A stretch of DNA of 64,000 nt, taken from Pseudonocardia sp. CNS-139. GTDB lineage: Bacteria > Actinomycetota > Actinomycetes > Mycobacteriales > Pseudonocardiaceae. Below, piece after piece: positions 29,101 through 37,600 of this stretch. Both the position numbers and the translations under genes were made by a program. How positions within the stretch are numbered: position 1 is the first letter of the stretch; every line of letters begins with the position of its first letter. Under the pieces are notes generated by a model. The model did not search any database. It was not told where the DNA came from and saw nothing but the letters and a program-made list of their open reading frames with translations. The stretch covers positions 1 to 64,000 of the forward strand of contig MKJX01000033.1 of assembly GCA_001942415.1 (NCBI GenBank), read 5' to 3'.

Positions 29101-29564
29101 CGACGATGCGGCCCGGCGACCCCGTCGAGGACTTCGAGCTGCTCGACCAGACCGGCACCCCGCGCCGGCTCAGCACCCTGCTGGCCGCCGGCCCGGTGGT
29201 GCTGTTCTTCTACCCGATCGCCTCCAGCGGCGGCTGCACCCGCGAGGCGTGCCACTTCCGCGACCTCACCGCGGAGTTCACCGCCGCCGGGGCCCAGCCG
29301 GTCGGGATCAGCAGCGACGACGTGGCCGCGCAGCAGGCGTTCGCCACCGCCCACGGCCTCGGCTACCCGCTGCTGTCCGACCCCGGCAACACGGTCGCCA
29401 AGCGGTTCGGCGCCTACCGTCGGTTCCTGCCCGGCGGCCTGCACACCCGCAGGCGCACGTTCGTGATCGGCACCGACGCCACGCTGCTGGACACCGTCGC
29501 CGGCGAGACGGACTTCGACAAGCACGCCGACGAAGCCCTGGCCATCCTGCGCCGGCCGCCGTGA
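29097..29564 (+). CDS. bcp: Peroxiredoxin of the BCP/PrxQ type
   Basis: A thiol peroxidase of 155 residues. The active segment GGCTREACHFRDLTAEF contains the peroxidatic and resolving Cys five residues apart, as in BCP/PrxQ; VVLFFYPIASSG precedes it, and GISSDDVAAQQAFATAHGL, YPLLSDPGNTVAKRFGAYR follow. The start ATG 29097 overlaps the DUF1295 stop (ATGA), and its stop overlaps the sigma-factor start (GTGA), so it is translationally coupled on both sides. It may protect unsaturated or newly modified lipids from peroxidation, which is inference. Confidence 0.92.
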   Translation: MTTMRPGDPVEDFELLDQTGTPRRLSTLLAAGPVVLFFYPIASSGGCTREACHFRDLTAEFTAAGAQPVGISSDDVAAQQAFATAHGLGYPLLSDPGNTVAKRFGAYRRFLPGGLHTRRRTFVIGTDATLLDTVAGETDFDKHADEALAILRRPP

Positions 29565-30229
29565 CCGACACCGACGCACGGACCCGGCGCGTGGTCGATC
29601 CGCCGACCCCGGGCTCGCGCCCCACGGACGACGAGCTGGTGCGAGACGTCGTCGGGGGCGACGCCACCGCGCTCGGCGCGCTCTACGACCGCTACGGGCG
29701 CCGGGCCTTCTCGCTGGCCCGCCGGATCTGCGCCGACGAGGGCCTGGCCGAGGACGTCGTGCAGGACGTGTTCCTCGCGTTCTGGCGCGAGCCCGGGCGC
29801 TACGACGCCGGCCGCGGCCGGTTCAGCACCTGGATCCTCATGCTCGTGCACCACCGGTCGGTCGACGCGGTCCGCCGCGAGGCCGCCGTGCTCCGCCGCA
29901 CCGTGCCCGCCGCCGAGGACGAGCAGGAGTGGTCCGCGCCGCCGGGACCGGGCGCCGACCAGGCCGCGCTGCGTGCCGTGGAGGCCGCGCACGTACGCGA
30001 CGCGCTGGGCGGCCTGCCCGCCGACCAGCGACAGGCCCTCGCACTCGCCTACTTCGGCGGCTACTCACAGCGCGAGGTCGCCGTGCTGACCGGGGTGCCG
30101 CTGGGCACCGTGAAGTCACGCATGTTCAGCGGGATGCAGCGGCTGCGCCGGGTCCTCGGCCCGCTGCTGTACGACGCCGCTGACATCACCGCCGACGGCA
30201 CCGCCGACGCCCCCGGGGGTGCCCGGTGA
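29561..30229 (+). CDS. sigK: ECF RNA polymerase sigma factor, SigK type
   Basis: About 222 residues. Region 2 includes LAEDVVQDVFLAFWREPGRY and FSTWILMLVHHRSVDAVRRE; region 4 includes GGYSQREVAVLTGVPLGTVK and SRMFSGMQRLRRVLG. The gene is followed at once (GTGA overlap) by a zinc-type anti-sigma factor, as in sigK-rskA of mycobacteria. The upstream FAD oxidase, DUF1365, methyltransferase and DUF1295 genes and the downstream fasciclin lipoprotein are all members of the mycobacterial SigK locus or regulon, which supports the name. The N-terminus is extended compared with short ECF factors (MTDTDARTRRVVDPPTPG). Confidence 0.88.
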   Translation: MTDTDARTRRVVDPPTPGSRPTDDELVRDVVGGDATALGALYDRYGRRAFSLARRICADEGLAEDVVQDVFLAFWREPGRYDAGRGRFSTWILMLVHHRSVDAVRREAAVLRRTVPAAEDEQEWSAPPGPGADQAALRAVEAAHVRDALGGLPADQRQALALAYFGGYSQREVAVLTGVPLGTVKSRMFSGMQRLRRVLGPLLYDAADITADGTADAPGGAR

Positions 30230-31004
30230 GCCGGTCGGCCGGGGACCCGCCCTGCCCGAGGGACGAGCAGGCCGTCGCGTTCGCCCTGCACGCGCTCGAA
30301 CCCGACGAGGAGCTGACGATGCGCACCCACATCGAGGGCTGCCGCTCCTGCCGGGCGACGGTGCGGGAGACAGAGCCGGTCCTGGGCGCGCTGGCCGGGT
30401 CGACCGAGCAGGTCGACCCGCCCCCGCGGCTGCGCCACAACATCCTCGCCGTCGCGGCCGACACCCCGCAGGCGCCGCCCGCGCCCGACCCGCACCCCGT
30501 CCCCGAACCGGAACCGTGGGCGGGAACGACGCCGCGCCGACGGCGGCTCCTCGTGGCCGCCGCGGCCGCGCTGGTGATCGGGCTCGGCGGGCTCACCGCC
30601 CACACCGCGCGCCTGCAGCAGGAACGTGACGCGCTCGCCGAGCAGGCCCGGGCCCTCGCGGGCGCGGTCACCCGGCTCGACCAGCCCGGCACGGTCCGCG
30701 CCACCCTGAGCACCGGAGCCGGGCAGCCGTCGCCGCCGTGCTCGCGGGCCCGGCCGGGCGCACCGTGCTGACCCACGGGCTCGACCCCAACGACGCCGCC
30801 GCCACGGTCTACGTCATGTGGGGCCTCGGCGCGGGCGCACCGCAGCCGCTCGGCGTCTTCGACGTGACCGCGCCCGGCCCGTCGGTCCACGAGATGCCCG
30901 GCGGTGACCAGCCCTTCACCGCCTACGCGGTCTCACTCGAACCCGGCCGGTCGATGCCGGCGTCCCCGACCGACGTGGTCGCGAGCGGCCCGGTACGGGC
31001 CTAG
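30226..31004 (+). CDS. rskA: Anti-sigma factor, RskA type (one frame break)
   Basis: About 260 residues. The cytosolic N-terminus carries the zinc-type anti-sigma motif H-x3-C-x2-C (RTHIEGCRSCRATV), a membrane helix RLLVAAAAALVIGLGGL lies near residue 110, then a coiled segment RLQQERDALAEQARALAGAV and the extracytoplasmic RskA C-terminal domain (GRTVLTHGLDPNDAAATVYV, MWGLGAGAPQPLGVFDV). The frame breaks near 30730, consistent with one missing base. RskA is cleaved by regulated proteolysis in mycobacteria to free SigK. The stop codon TAG (31002-31004) is also the first three bases of a small inverted-repeat element. Confidence 0.88.
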
Positions 31005-31082
31005 TGCCCCGTCCAGAAAGGTTCACCACGAAACTCGACGGCCCAGCCGCTTTCCGCACCAACCTCCCTGGACGGGGCACTA
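31002..31082. mobile_element. 81-bp MITE-like element with 22-bp terminal inverted repeats
   Basis: The ends TAGTGCCCCGTCCAG (31002-31016) and CTGGACGGGGCACTA (31068-31082) are perfect inverted repeats of 15 bp. They continue with two mismatches to AGGTT/AACCT, giving 22-bp arms. The 37-base interior is unrelated and codes for nothing. Both ends carry TA, as expected for Tc1/IS630-type insertion at a TA dinucleotide. It lies between the anti-sigma factor and the molybdoenzyme and supplies the anti-sigma stop codon. No transposase with these ends is in the window. Confidence 0.6.
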
Positions 31083-31100
31083 GAACCGAACCGGCCGGGG

Positions 31101-32664
31101 GTGCGCCGACGAACACCGGGTGTGGTTCCCGCTCTCCCCGTCCCCCGGCCCACCGCGGCCCTGGTCGGGGCGCTCGCCGTCGGGTCGGCCCTCGCGGCCG
31201 GACAGCTCGTGGCCGCGCTCGTCGCGCCGGCGGCGTCCCCGTTCCTGGCCGTCGGCGACACCGTCATCCGGTTCTCGCCGCAGTTCCTCACCGAGTTCGC
31301 CAAGGCGACCTTCGGCACCGCCGACAAGCCGGTGCTGCTGGGCGGCATGGCGGTGGTGATCGCGACGGTCGCGGCGGTCTCCGGGCTCGTCTCCCGCACC
31401 CGGCCGGGGCCGGGCACGGCCGTGATCGCCGCGCTGGGCCTCGTGGGGATCGCGCCGTCGCGGCCGCCCCGGGCTCCGCGGCCGCCGACCTGGCCGCGCC
31501 GGTCGCGGCGCTGCTGGTGGGGGTGGCGGTGTTCCGGCTGCTGCACCGGCTCGCCGTGCCCGCCCCGGAGCACGAGCGCCGGTCCGGGGTGTCGCGGCGG
31601 ACGGTGCTCATCGCGTCGTCGGCCGCGGTGGCGGTGGCCGCGCTCGCGGCCGGCGGCGCCGGCCTGCTCACCGGCGGCGGCGTGGCCGAGTCCCGCCGCC
31701 GGGTCACCGAGCGGCTGGCCCGCGCCCGGCTCGCCGCGCGGGCACCCGCGGTCCCGGCGGGGGCGGCGTTCCCGGACCTGGGCACGCCGGGGTTCCTCAC
31801 GCCCAACCCGGACTTCTACCGCATCGACGTGGCCCTGCAGGTGCCCGCGGTCCGGGCCGAGGACTGGTCGCTGCGAGTGCACGGCATGGTCGAGGAGGAG
31901 CGCACCCTCACCTTCGACGACCTGCTCGCCCGCCCGCTCGTCGAACGCACCATCACGATGACGTGCGTCTCCAACCCGGTGGGCGGCGACCTCGTCTCCA
32001 CCGCGAACTTCGTCGGCGTCGAACTGGCCGACCTGCTGCGCGAGGCGGGCGTACGCCCGGGCGCCGACCAGATCTACTCCACCAGCGTCGACGGCTGGTA
32101 CACCGGCACCCCCACCGACGTCGTGCTCGAACCCGGCCGCGGCGCGCTGCTCGCCGTCGGCATGAACGGGGAGCGCTGCCACCCGAACACGGGTTCCCGG
32201 TACGCATGGTGGTACCCGGGCTCTACGGGTACGTGTCGGCGACGAAATGGCTCACCGATCTGGAGCTGACCACCTTCGGGACGAAACCCGGATACTGGCT
32301 GGAACGCGGCTGGGCGCAGAAGGCCCCGATCAAGACGCAATCCCGTATCGACATGCCCCGCGGGTTCTCCCGGGTGCCGGCGGGCCGGGTCACCGTCGCC
32401 GGCATCTCCTGGTCACAGCCCACCGGGATCGCCCGGGTCGAGGTGCGGATGGACGGTGGCCCCTGGCGGGACGCCGAACTGTCCACCGAGGTCAACCCCA
32501 GCACCTGGCGCATGTGGCGAACCGAGTTCGACCTCCCGCGGGGAAGCCACACCGTGCAGTGCCGGGCCACCGACCGCAACGGCGTCACCCAGACCGAGAC
32601 ACGGGCCGAACCCATTCCCGACGGCGCTTCCGGATGGCCGGCCACCATCTTCTCCGTCACCTGA
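31101..32664 (+). CDS. Membrane-anchored molybdopterin oxidoreductase, sulfite-oxidase fold (two frame breaks)
   Basis: About 520 residues. The N-terminal third has several hydrophobic helices (GALAVGSALAAGQLVAALVA, LGGMAVVIATVAAVSGLV, VLIASSAAVAVAALAAGG). The catalytic domain follows: LTPNPDFYRIDVALQVPAV, then TITMTCVSNPVGGDLVSTAN, whose Cys is the expected molybdenum ligand, MVVPGLYGYVSATKWLTDLE and the C-terminal Mo-Co dimerisation domain. Frame changes near 31475 and 32195 each fit one missing base. The start GTG 31101 is close to the MITE-like element, which must therefore be in its leader. The electron donor or acceptor and the substrate are unknown. Confidence 0.85.
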
Positions 32665-32764
32665 TCGATACCTCGGAAATCGCCGCGCGAACCGAACCAC
32701 GAGGCCCCCGGATTCGAATGCCGCACGTGCCCGGAAACGCCGGGCGAACCCGAGGAGGAACCAC

Positions 32765-33442
32765 GTGCGCAGGACTCGACACCTCGCCGCGATCGGTGCG
32801 ATGGCCGCCCTGACCGTGACCCTGGCGGCCTGCGGTGGCTCCCAGGAACCGGCCGCGTCCGCACCGGCCCCGATGAGCCGGGCCCCGATGTCGTCGACCC
32901 CGACGGCCGCGGGTGACGGCGTCACCACCAACGCCGACGTCTTCGGCCCGGCCTGCTCGCAGCTGCCGCAGGGCGACGCTCCCGGCTCGCTGAACAACAT
33001 GGGCCCGCAGCCGGTGGCCAGCGCGGCGAGCACCAACCCGCTGCTCACGACGCTCGTCACCGCTGTGGGTGCGGTCCCCGGCCTGGCCGACACGCTCAAC
33101 GGCCAGCAGGCGATCACCGTGTTCGCGCCCTACAACGGCGCCTTCGACGAGGTGCGCAACGCTGTCGGCGAGCAGGCGTTCAACGGCCTGCTCGGCAACC
33201 CTCAGCAGCTCGGCGGCCTGCTGTCCTACCACGTCGTTCCCGAGCGCTACGACGCCGCGGGCCTCGTCGAGGCGGGCACGGTCACCGAGCTCGCCGGCGG
33301 GAACGTCACGATCAGCGGCACCGCCGACGCCCCGACCGTCACCGACGGCCAGGGCAACACCGCCACCGTGCTGTGCGGCAACATCCCGACATCGAACGCC
33401 ACCGTGTTCGTCATCGACCGGGTGCTGATGCCCGCCGGCTGA
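32765..33442 (+). CDS. Fasciclin-domain lipoprotein, MPT70/MPT83-like
   Basis: 225 residues: lipoprotein signal RHLAAIGAMAALTVTLAACG (lipobox LAAC, Cys23), a Ser/Ala/Pro linker, then one FAS1 domain with TTLVTAVGAVPGLADTLNGQ, ITVFAPYNGAFDEV, LLSYHVVPERYDAAGLVEAG, VTELAGGNVTISGT and TSNATVFVIDRVLMPAG. Start GTG 32765 follows GGAGGA at good spacing. In mycobacteria the FAS1 proteins MPT70 and MPT83 are the main SigK targets, and here the gene ends the sigK cluster. It is probably an adhesion or envelope lipoprotein. A Cys pair (FGPACSQL and VLCGNIP) may form a disulfide. Confidence 0.9.
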   Translation: MRRTRHLAAIGAMAALTVTLAACGGSQEPAASAPAPMSRAPMSSTPTAAGDGVTTNADVFGPACSQLPQGDAPGSLNNMGPQPVASAASTNPLLTTLVTAVGAVPGLADTLNGQQAITVFAPYNGAFDEVRNAVGEQAFNGLLGNPQQLGGLLSYHVVPERYDAAGLVEAGTVTELAGGNVTISGTADAPTVTDGQGNTATVLCGNIPTSNATVFVIDRVLMPAG

Positions 33443-33476
33443 GCCCGCCACGAACCGGGCGGCGGAGTTCGCCACA

Positions 33477-33506
33477 GCTGGGCCGGCGCATTCCGGCCGG
33501 CCCAGC
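33477..33506 (+). terminator. Hairpin terminator of the SigK cluster
   Basis: GCTGGGCCGG (33477-33486) pairs perfectly with CCGGCCCAGC (33497-33506) around a 10-base loop, 34 bases after the fasciclin stop and before the convergent regulator gene. Confidence 0.65.
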
Positions 33507-33549
33507 AAGGTGGCGAGGCGCCCGAACAGCACGGTTCACACGAGTACCT

Positions 33550-34881
33550 CTAGGCGGACTGCGCCGTTCGCGCGATCCGCGACCGCAGCTCTGCCGCCTC
33601 CGGGATATCAGCTCGCCCACCCAGGGCACGGGCGATATCGCCGAGATCATCCTGAGCGCGTCGGGAGCTGAGGGACGACTCCGCGGCCAGCGCCTGCTCT
33701 GCCAGCTCGATTCCCTGCCGTGCGTCACCCGCCTGCAGTTCGAGGATCGCCAGCTTCGCGAGTGCGAACGCCCGAGCGCGGACCTGTCCCGGGAGATAGG
33801 TGTCGATCGAATGCCTGAGCCGTTCACGGGCGGCGTCGGCATGATGGCCCGCAACCGCGCCATCCAGAAGCGCGTGGCCTGAGTCGCCGGCGAGATCGGC
33901 ACTGTTGAAGTAGGCGATCCACGGCGGATCGTCGTCCGGCGATCGATCGCTGAAATGGTCCTCCGCGCGCAGCACAGCTCCGTAGGCGTCCTCGGCGCGT
34001 CCCACCTTCGCCAGGCATCGTGCACGGACCGTTTCGAGCATCGCCCGCACGGTCGGTGTCTGACGATCCTGTCGAACCTGCGCCAGTTCGACGAAGCTCA
34101 GGCCGTCATCGGGTCGGCCGACGTAGACGGCCTGCCGCGCCATGTCGGACAGGACGTTCGCTCGCAGACTCCAGTCGTCGGCCTCCTCGGCGCACGAGAT
34201 GGCCAGCTCGAAGTACCGCCGTGCCGCGTCGTGATCGCCGGCATCGAAGCTCCCCCAGCCCGCGACATCGGCGAGAAATCCGACCGACCGGTACAGGTCG
34301 TCCCGCACCGCACCGGTGCTCGTCGCGCCGAGCAAACCCGTCGCCCACTGAACCTGTCCGGAAATCGCGTCCTTGCAGTCTCCGCCTCCGCGCCGGTCCT
34401 GCCAGTCGCCGAAGACCTGGATCGAATGGTCGACCTGTTCGACGTCAGCCCGTCCGACTCGTGCCGGGGAGTCACCGCTCGCCGCCCGCCGGATCGCCTC
34501 CGACAAGGGGTCGCCGACCGCCGCACCTGCCGCGATCGCCGCCACAGCCCGAAGAAATGCCTGCCGCCTCACGTCGTCACTCCCTCGGGCAACTGCCGAT
34601 GCCTCACCTGCGCTGACGCTAGCTCGCCGAGCACGGGTCGGATAGAAGCCAAGATCACGGTCGGCACCGACGCCGAGAACCGTCCGGAGGGCCTGTCGGT
34701 AGTGCTTGGCCGGCCACCGGTGGACACCTCGCTCCAGCTTCGAGATGTAGTCGGCCTCCATGGCACCGGGCCTGCCGGTCGCGCGCTCGACCTCGGTGTT
34801 TGCCAGCTCGGCGAGCGTGCCCTGTGTCATCCCCGCAGACGTGCGGGCCGCGACGAGTAGGTCATTCTGCCTGCTCCCCAC
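33550..34881 (-). CDS. XRE-family regulator with helical-repeat (TPR-like) domain
   Basis: 443 residues. The N-terminal helix-turn-helix is NDLLVAARTSAGMTQGTLAE and the insert MEADYISKLERGVHRWPAKH; the remaining 350 residues are alpha-helical repeats of the TPR type (DAARRYFELAISCAEEADDW, DARQGIELAEQALAAESSLS). Such regulators are common in streptomycetes and relatives and sense unknown signals. The start is GTG 34881. It diverges from the small-protein/methyltransferase operon at 35165 across 283 bases, which contain a 3x12-bp repeat at 34965-35000. It probably regulates that operon. Less extreme GC at third positions than neighbours hints at transfer. Confidence 0.85.
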   Translation of the reverse strand: MGSRQNDLLVAARTSAGMTQGTLAELANTEVERATGRPGAMEADYISKLERGVHRWPAKHYRQALRTVLGVGADRDLGFYPTRARRASVSAGEASAVARGSDDVRRQAFLRAVAAIAAGAAVGDPLSEAIRRAASGDSPARVGRADVEQVDHSIQVFGDWQDRRGGGDCKDAISGQVQWATGLLGATSTGAVRDDLYRSVGFLADVAGWGSFDAGDHDAARRYFELAISCAEEADDWSLRANVLSDMARQAVYVGRPDDGLSFVELAQVRQDRQTPTVRAMLETVRARCLAKVGRAEDAYGAVLRAEDHFSDRSPDDDPPWIAYFNSADLAGDSGHALLDGAVAGHHADAARERLRHSIDTYLPGQVRARAFALAKLAILELQAGDARQGIELAEQALAAESSLSSRRAQDDLGDIARALGGRADIPEAAELRSRIARTAQSA

Positions 34882-34964
34882 CGAGTACCTCTCCGTGTTC
34901 GACCCCGTCCGAAGAGTAGTCCCGGGCTGGGCGAACTCGCGAGGCTGCGATCGCCGCTCCGGCC

Positions 34965-35000
34965 AACTCTCCGGCTAACTCTCCGTCCAACCCTCCGGGT
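34965..35000. repeat. Three 12-bp direct repeats in a divergent promoter region
   Basis: AACTCTCCGGCT, AACTCTCCGTCC and AACCCTCCGGGT follow each other without gaps (starts 34965, 34977, 34989). Regular 12-bp spacing places equivalent bases slightly over one helical turn apart, as in arrays of activator or repressor sites. Confidence 0.6.
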
Positions 35001-35164
35001 CCGCCTCCGTGCGCGAGGCCGCGTTCCCGCCGCCCGTCCGGGGGCCGCTCCTCCGTTCCCGATCTTGCGTACCCGGGCCAGTCTGCTGTGTGGCGCCGCC
35101 GCTCACACCAGGCAGCACGCCACAGGAATGCCAACACCAGAGAAAGCAGAATGGGGTAGCCGCC

Positions 35165-35509
35165 GTGACGCGGGACCAGCAGGCGAGCCTTACCGACAAG
35201 AGCGAGACTCGCCGACCCCGGGACATGAAACCATCAGAGCGCCTGGCAGCGATCGCCGCGTGCCCAGGCCCGCACGCCGGCCGGAAATGCGGGCCGTGCC
35301 CGGTGCCGGCAGACCCGGACGTCACTGCACCAGTAGCGCGTTGTCGACTCTCACCGGTCTCGGTCGCACTCATGAATCTCGAACGGACCATCCAAGCGGC
35401 CGGGGAACTTCGCAGCGGAAGAAGCCGAGTCACGGGCATCGAACCACCATCCGAGGCATACACCGGTCCCCGCCTGATCGATCTCCTGATCGACCCGGTG
35501 AGCGTATGA
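35165..35509 (+). CDS. Small Cys-containing protein of unknown function
   Basis: A possible 114-residue protein, MTRDQQASLTDKSETRRPRD, then MKPSERLAAIAACPGPHAGR and KCGPCPVPADPD. The C-A-A-C-P and K-C-G-P-C region might bind a metal. The stop overlaps the methyltransferase start (ATGA at 35506), which argues that the frame is translated. The start is uncertain: GTG 35165 with GGGG eight bases upstream, or ATG 35225. No family recognised. Confidence 0.45.
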   Translation: MTRDQQASLTDKSETRRPRDMKPSERLAAIAACPGPHAGRKCGPCPVPADPDVTAPVARCRLSPVSVALMNLERTIQAAGELRSGRSRVTGIEPPSEAYTGPRLIDLLIDPVSV

Positions 35510-36306
35510 GCAGGTCCGAGGTGTCGGCAGACGTGGACGTCTCGGTCCCGTCGGTGGCGCGGATGTACGACTACATTCTCGGCGGCCGCGACAACTACGC
35601 GGTGGATCGTGCGGCGATCGAAGGTCTCATGATGGAGAACCCGGGTGCCCAGGTACTCGCCGTGGACAACCGCGCATTCATGCGGCGCGCTGTCCGGTTC
35701 CTCGTCGAGGATGCGGGAATCCGGCAGTTCATCGACATCGGCTCAGGTCTGCCGACCCAGCAGAACGTGCATCAGATCGCGCACGCCGTCGACCCGAGCG
35801 CACATGTTGTCTACGTCGACAACGACCCGATCGTCCTGGCGCACGGACGGGCACTGCTCGCGGACAACGCGACGACGACGGTGATCCGGGCCGACGCCGC
35901 CGACCCGGCTGCGATCTTCGACCACCCGGAGACCGAGAAGTACATCGACCTGCGCAGTCCCTACGCGGTGATCATGATCGGGCTGCTGCACTGGATTCCG
36001 GACGAGCACGACCCGGCCGGGGCGGTCGCCTACATTCGCCACCTGATGCCCCGGGGGAGCTACCTTGCGGCCACCAACCTGCTGGCCGACGACGATGCGC
36101 GCGCACAGCGCGTCGAGCAGAGCCTCACGTCACGTGTCGGTGCGGGGTTCTTCCGTCCGTGGGAGCAGCACAGGAAGTACTTCGAGGGCCTTCAGCTGGT
36201 GGAGCCCGGGCTCGTGTACGCCAACGACTGGCGACCGGACGGGCACCCCAGTTCCGATGACAGCTACGCCACCCTGCTGACCGGTGCCGTCGGGAGGAAG
36301 CCGTGA
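35506..36306 (+). CDS. SAV2177-family SAM-dependent methyltransferase (DUF574)
   Basis: 266 residues. The family signature is clear: VPSVARMYDYILGGRDNYAV near the N-terminus, FIDIGSGLPTQQNVHQIAHA (SAM loop), VVYVDNDPIVLAHGRALLAD (acidic ribose-binding region), and VIMIGLLHWIPDEHDPAGAV. These methyltransferases are abundant in mycelial actinomycetes, often next to XRE/DUF397 regulators, with unknown substrates. The start ATG 35506 overlaps the previous stop, and its own stop overlaps the next start (GTGA at 36303), so the three genes form a tightly coupled operon. Confidence 0.9.
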   Translation: MSRSEVSADVDVSVPSVARMYDYILGGRDNYAVDRAAIEGLMMENPGAQVLAVDNRAFMRRAVRFLVEDAGIRQFIDIGSGLPTQQNVHQIAHAVDPSAHVVYVDNDPIVLAHGRALLADNATTTVIRADAADPAAIFDHPETEKYIDLRSPYAVIMIGLLHWIPDEHDPAGAVAYIRHLMPRGSYLAATNLLADDDARAQRVEQSLTSRVGAGFFRPWEQHRKYFEGLQLVEPGLVYANDWRPDGHPSSDDSYATLLTGAVGRKP

Positions 36307-36494
36307 ACCCGGGCGAAGCAGCGGCGAGATCGGGGCGCCGGCCGGGACGGCGCACGCTTCGGGATCAGCGCTCGTACGTCGGGCTCTCGATGGGCGACGT
36401 CATCGCCTACTGGCGGGCCCGGTACGGACGCAGGCTCCCGTTTCCCGCTCGGCGGCGCCGGAAGCCCGGCCGGTTCGGGATTCCGCACGAGTGA
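36303..36494 (+). CDS. Very basic 63-residue protein, unknown
   Basis: MNPGEAAARSGRRPGRRTLR, followed by YVGLSMGDVIAYWRARYGRR and a C-terminal FPARRRRKPGRFGIPHE. About a quarter of residues are Arg. The GTG start at 36303 overlaps the methyltransferase stop, the main reason to accept it as a gene. The charge suggests nucleic-acid or membrane-surface binding, or a substrate of the neighbouring methyltransferase; all of this is inference. Confidence 0.5.
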   Translation: MNPGEAAARSGRRPGRRTLRDQRSYVGLSMGDVIAYWRARYGRRLPFPARRRRKPGRFGIPHE

Positions 36495-36536
36495 GCCACC
36501 GACCCGCACCCCGAATGCGGCGCGGCCGGCGAGACC

Positions 36537-37600
36537 ATGACCCGACCAGATCGACCCCACGATTCCGAGCGGAGCCCGACAACCGTGACAGCACCCGGCG
36601 CAGCGACGACCACCCGAGCGGACACGGGCGGGGTGCGGAGCGCACTCGTGGCGGAGGTCGCGGAGCGGTTCGCGGACACACCGCTGCGGATCGGGACCCG
36701 GACCACCCCGTTGGCGCGGGCGCAGACCGCGCGGGTGATCGACGAGATCAGCACCGTCGTCCCGGGCCTGCGGGTCGAGACCGTGGGGATCAGCACCTCG
36801 GCGGACCTGTGGACGGGTGACCTGTCGCAGATCGGAGGCAAGGGCCTCTTCACGAAGGAGATCGACCGGGCGCTGATCTCCGGCGGGATCGACATCGCGG
36901 TGCACTCGATGAAGGACGTGCCCGGCGACGTGCCGCTCCCGCCCGGCACCGAGTTCGGTGCCTACCTCGCCCGCGGCGACGTCCACGACGTCGTCATCAG
37001 CCGCGACGGCCGGCCGCTGGCCGAGCTTCCGGCCGGGGCCAGGGTCGGCACCTCGGCGGTGCGCCGCCGCGCCCAGCTCGCGCTGGCCCGGCCCGACCTG
37101 CTGATCGAACGGCTCCGCGGCGGCGTGGACTCGCGGATCAAGAAGCTCGACGCGGCGGGTACGACGCTCTCCTCCTCGCCCGGACCGGTCTGCAGCGTCT
37201 CGGACTGGACCACCGCATCACCGAGGTGCTGCCCACCACGTGGGCCGACGGCGAGACGGTGGCGATGGTGCCCGCGGTCGGCGCGGCCGTGATCGGTGTG
37301 CAGGCCCGCTCCGCCGACGGCCCGGTGATGCGGCTGCTGGACGAGATCGACGACCCGACCACGGCAACCCACATCACGGCCGAGCGCACGATGCTGCACA
37401 TGCTGCGCGGGCACTGCAACAGCCCGATCGCGGGCCACGCCCACACCACCGCCGACGGGCAGCTCTCGCTGTTCGGGATGGTGTTCAACCGCGACGGCTC
37501 GCAGTGGGTCCGCTCCCACGGGTGGGCGCGACTCGACGACCCGGGCTCGCTCGGCGCCTGGGTGGCCGGTGACCTGCTCCGCCAGGCGCCCGGCGGCTGA
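36537..37600 (+). CDS. hemC: Porphobilinogen deaminase-like protein (hydroxymethylbilane synthase; one frame break)
   Basis: About 354 residues, joining four porphobilinogens into hydroxymethylbilane in haem/corrin synthesis. Motifs present: PLRIGTRTTPLARAQTARVI, GGKGLFTKEIDRAL, DIAVHSMKDVPGDVPLPPG with the catalytic Asp, VGTSAVRRRAQLALARPDL, and GHCNSPIAGHAHT with the Cys that carries the dipyrromethane cofactor. The usual R-G-N-V-x-T-R appears as RGGVDSRIKKL, an Asn to Gly change. The frame shifts near 37160 with one missing base. The 45-residue N-terminal extension is unusual. No other haem gene is nearby, so it may be a second, specialised copy. Confidence 0.85.

Noticed and set aside
35009-35164. 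N-terminal extension of the small Cys protein upstream of 35165
   Set aside because: The added residues are low-complexity and cross the promoter region shared with the divergent XRE gene.
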